From: Cellvibrio sp. KY-GH-1 | GTDB lineage: Bacteria; Pseudomonadota; Gammaproteobacteria; Pseudomonadales; Cellvibrionaceae | NCBI RefSeq assembly: GCF_008806975.1 | Contig: NZ_CP031728.1 | Span: 310,001 to 374,000 of the forward strand | DNA length: 64,000 nucleotides | Reading direction: 5' to 3' | Part shown: positions 63,066-64,000 of the stretch, piece by piece | Layout of the letters: each line of letters begins with the position of its first letter | How positions within the stretch are numbered: position 1 is the first letter of the stretch | Program-made: the position numbers and the translations under genes | Notes under the pieces: generated by a model | Told to the model about the DNA's origin: nothing | Databases searched by the model: none | The model's input: the letters and a program-made list of their open reading frames with translations, nothing else

Positions 63066-64000
63066 TTAAAAGCTGCTTTTGATTTGTACGGAGAATTGAT
63101 ATTTGTCGATTTCAGGGCCGCCATCGAGCGGGTAGGCAATATCAATATGAGTGACGTTGTGAACGTTATCGTCTTTACCACCGGTACGGGTTCCAGAGAT
63201 GCGCAGCCCTACGCCGACACTGCGCAACGTTTGTTGAAAGGTTTGGGTGACCGCAGAGTTGCCCCATACGCGCCCCTCGTCATAGAAAACGGCGGCGCCC
63301 ATATGAAACAGCGAAAGCCACTCTTTCTGGCCAAAAAAACGTTGTTCGACGGTGAATAGGCGCAACTTGTCGCCGGCTTGAAAGCGGGCAGGGTAGCCAC
63401 GCAAACCTGTATCACCTCCAAGCTCCAGGGGTGTATCGATAAAAAGATTTTTACCGTAAGCCTCTTGCACATGCGCATAAAATTGCCCACGTTCAAAATT
63501 TTGCCAGTGGTAGCTCAGGCTAAGTTGATTAACGGATTGTGTGGTTGCACCTGAACCATAAAATCCGGAGCTGGTAAATTCACCTATCAATAATTGCTTG
63601 GCGGATAAAGAATAGGCGCGTGAGTAATCCACTTGCACCAAGGTTGTTTGGTCTAAAGCGGATGCGTTGGCATTGACGGTTCCAAGGCGAATTCGTAGCT
63701 CCGCGCCGAGGTTAATATCTTCTACGCGATTAATTTGTTGGATGTTGTTGGCTTCTATGAAGTGGTTGTTCGTGTATTGATATTCTGCCCAGAGTGTTTG
63801 GTAATCCCGGTCGTAAGGCAGCACGAATGGTTCAGGGCCGGTGATTGTCGGTAAGTTAAAAAACTCATCGTAGTTGTCGTCATAGCCAAACAACAGCCGA
63901 TGGGTGCGCTGGTCGGTTGATTGGGGAAAACGAAAACCATAAAAAACAGAATAAGCATTACTGTTGTGTATAAAACGTGCCGCTTCATCTCCAGCGTTAA
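63066..64000 (-). CDS. Omp85/BamA-type outer-membrane barrel protein, 5' end outside window
   Basis: The last 311 or so residues of a protein whose reading frame runs open to the window edge, so the N-terminus is missing. The internal start some annotation would use (63893) is not real: the frame continues upstream in an uninterrupted barrel-like sequence (NAYSVFYGFRFPQSTDQRTH). The conserved LELGGDTGLRGYPARFQAGD motif, followed by VEQRFFG and GAAVFYDEGRVWG, marks the Omp85/surface-antigen barrel; alternating strands end with a C-terminal Phe (IKSSF). Could be a TpsB-type transporter or BamA-like insertase. Confidence 0.83.
   Translation of the reverse strand, partial: NAGDEAARFIHNSNAYSVFYGFRFPQSTDQRTHRLLFGYDDNYDEFFNLPTITGPEPFVLPYDRDYQTLWAEYQYTNNHFIEANNIQQINRVEDINLGAELRIRLGTVNANASALDQTTLVQVDYSRAYSLSAKQLLIGEFTSSGFYGSGATTQSVNQLSLSYHWQNFERGQFYAHVQEAYGKNLFIDTPLELGGDTGLRGYPARFQAGDKLRLFTVEQRFFGQKEWLSLFHMGAAVFYDEGRVWGNSAVTQTFQQTLRSVGVGLRISGTRTGGKDDNVHNVTHIDIAYPLDGGPEIDKYQFSVQIKSSF

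Overview
The window looks like a chromosomal segment of a plant-polysaccharide-degrading gammaproteobacterium of the Cellvibrionaceae, most likely Cellvibrio or a close relative. The main clues are secreted enzymes built from CBM2 modules joined by poly-serine linkers, a GH10 xylanase, GH5_8-like proteins, and gammaproteobacterial flagellar and housekeeping genes (argS). This assignment is inferred from gene content; no rRNA or tRNA gene was seen.

Region 1 (1 to about 14.56 kb) is part of a sedentary chromosomal integron: small, mostly unrecognised genes, all on the + strand, separated by ten recognisable attC sites (TAACAA... to ...GCGTTR...) with long imperfect dyads. No integrase gene is in the window. 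Six mobile elements sit in or at attC sites: two IS110-family (IS1111-group) elements, two near-identical IS1182-like elements at exactly the same point of the attC R' core, one IS3 element, and a truncated group II intron. Five attC sites are hit, one of them twice.

Region 2 (14.6-26.4 kb) is ordinary chromosome containing a complete Nit1C nitrilase cluster (seven genes, nitB-nitH order). A divergent PAS-containing sigma-54 activator lies upstream, with a candidate sigma-54 promoter and an upstream inverted-repeat activator site between them. A run of small genes follows (DUF1330, RibD-like deaminase, hotdog thioesterase).

Region 3 (26.4-35.7 kb) is a lateral-type flagellar module: fliD-fliS-fliT-like-fliK-fliL-fliA-motA-motB, the same order as lafBCDEFSTU. 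A convergent winged-helix membrane regulator and a lateral-type flagellin gene (lafA-like) follow on the minus strand.

Region 4 (35.9-51.3 kb) holds a membrane-anchored AraC regulator next to a four-domain CBM2-GH10-malectin-CE15 enzyme. After it come a small secreted Cys-rich protein, an astacin protease with a ricin-type lectin and three C-terminal repeats, a double FGE-domain protein, and a CadC-like/TPR regulator followed by DUF3142 and two unknown proteins.

Region 5 (51.4-64 kb) has argS, an enoyl-CoA hydratase, a DECR2-like SDR, and then the most striking feature: four tandem paralogous secreted proteins, each with a GH5_8 (beta-mannanase) fold domain, a Ser-rich linker and a C-terminal CBM2. 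Three of them have lost both catalytic glutamates and the fourth has lost the acid/base. The window ends inside an Omp85/BamA-type outer-membrane barrel gene.
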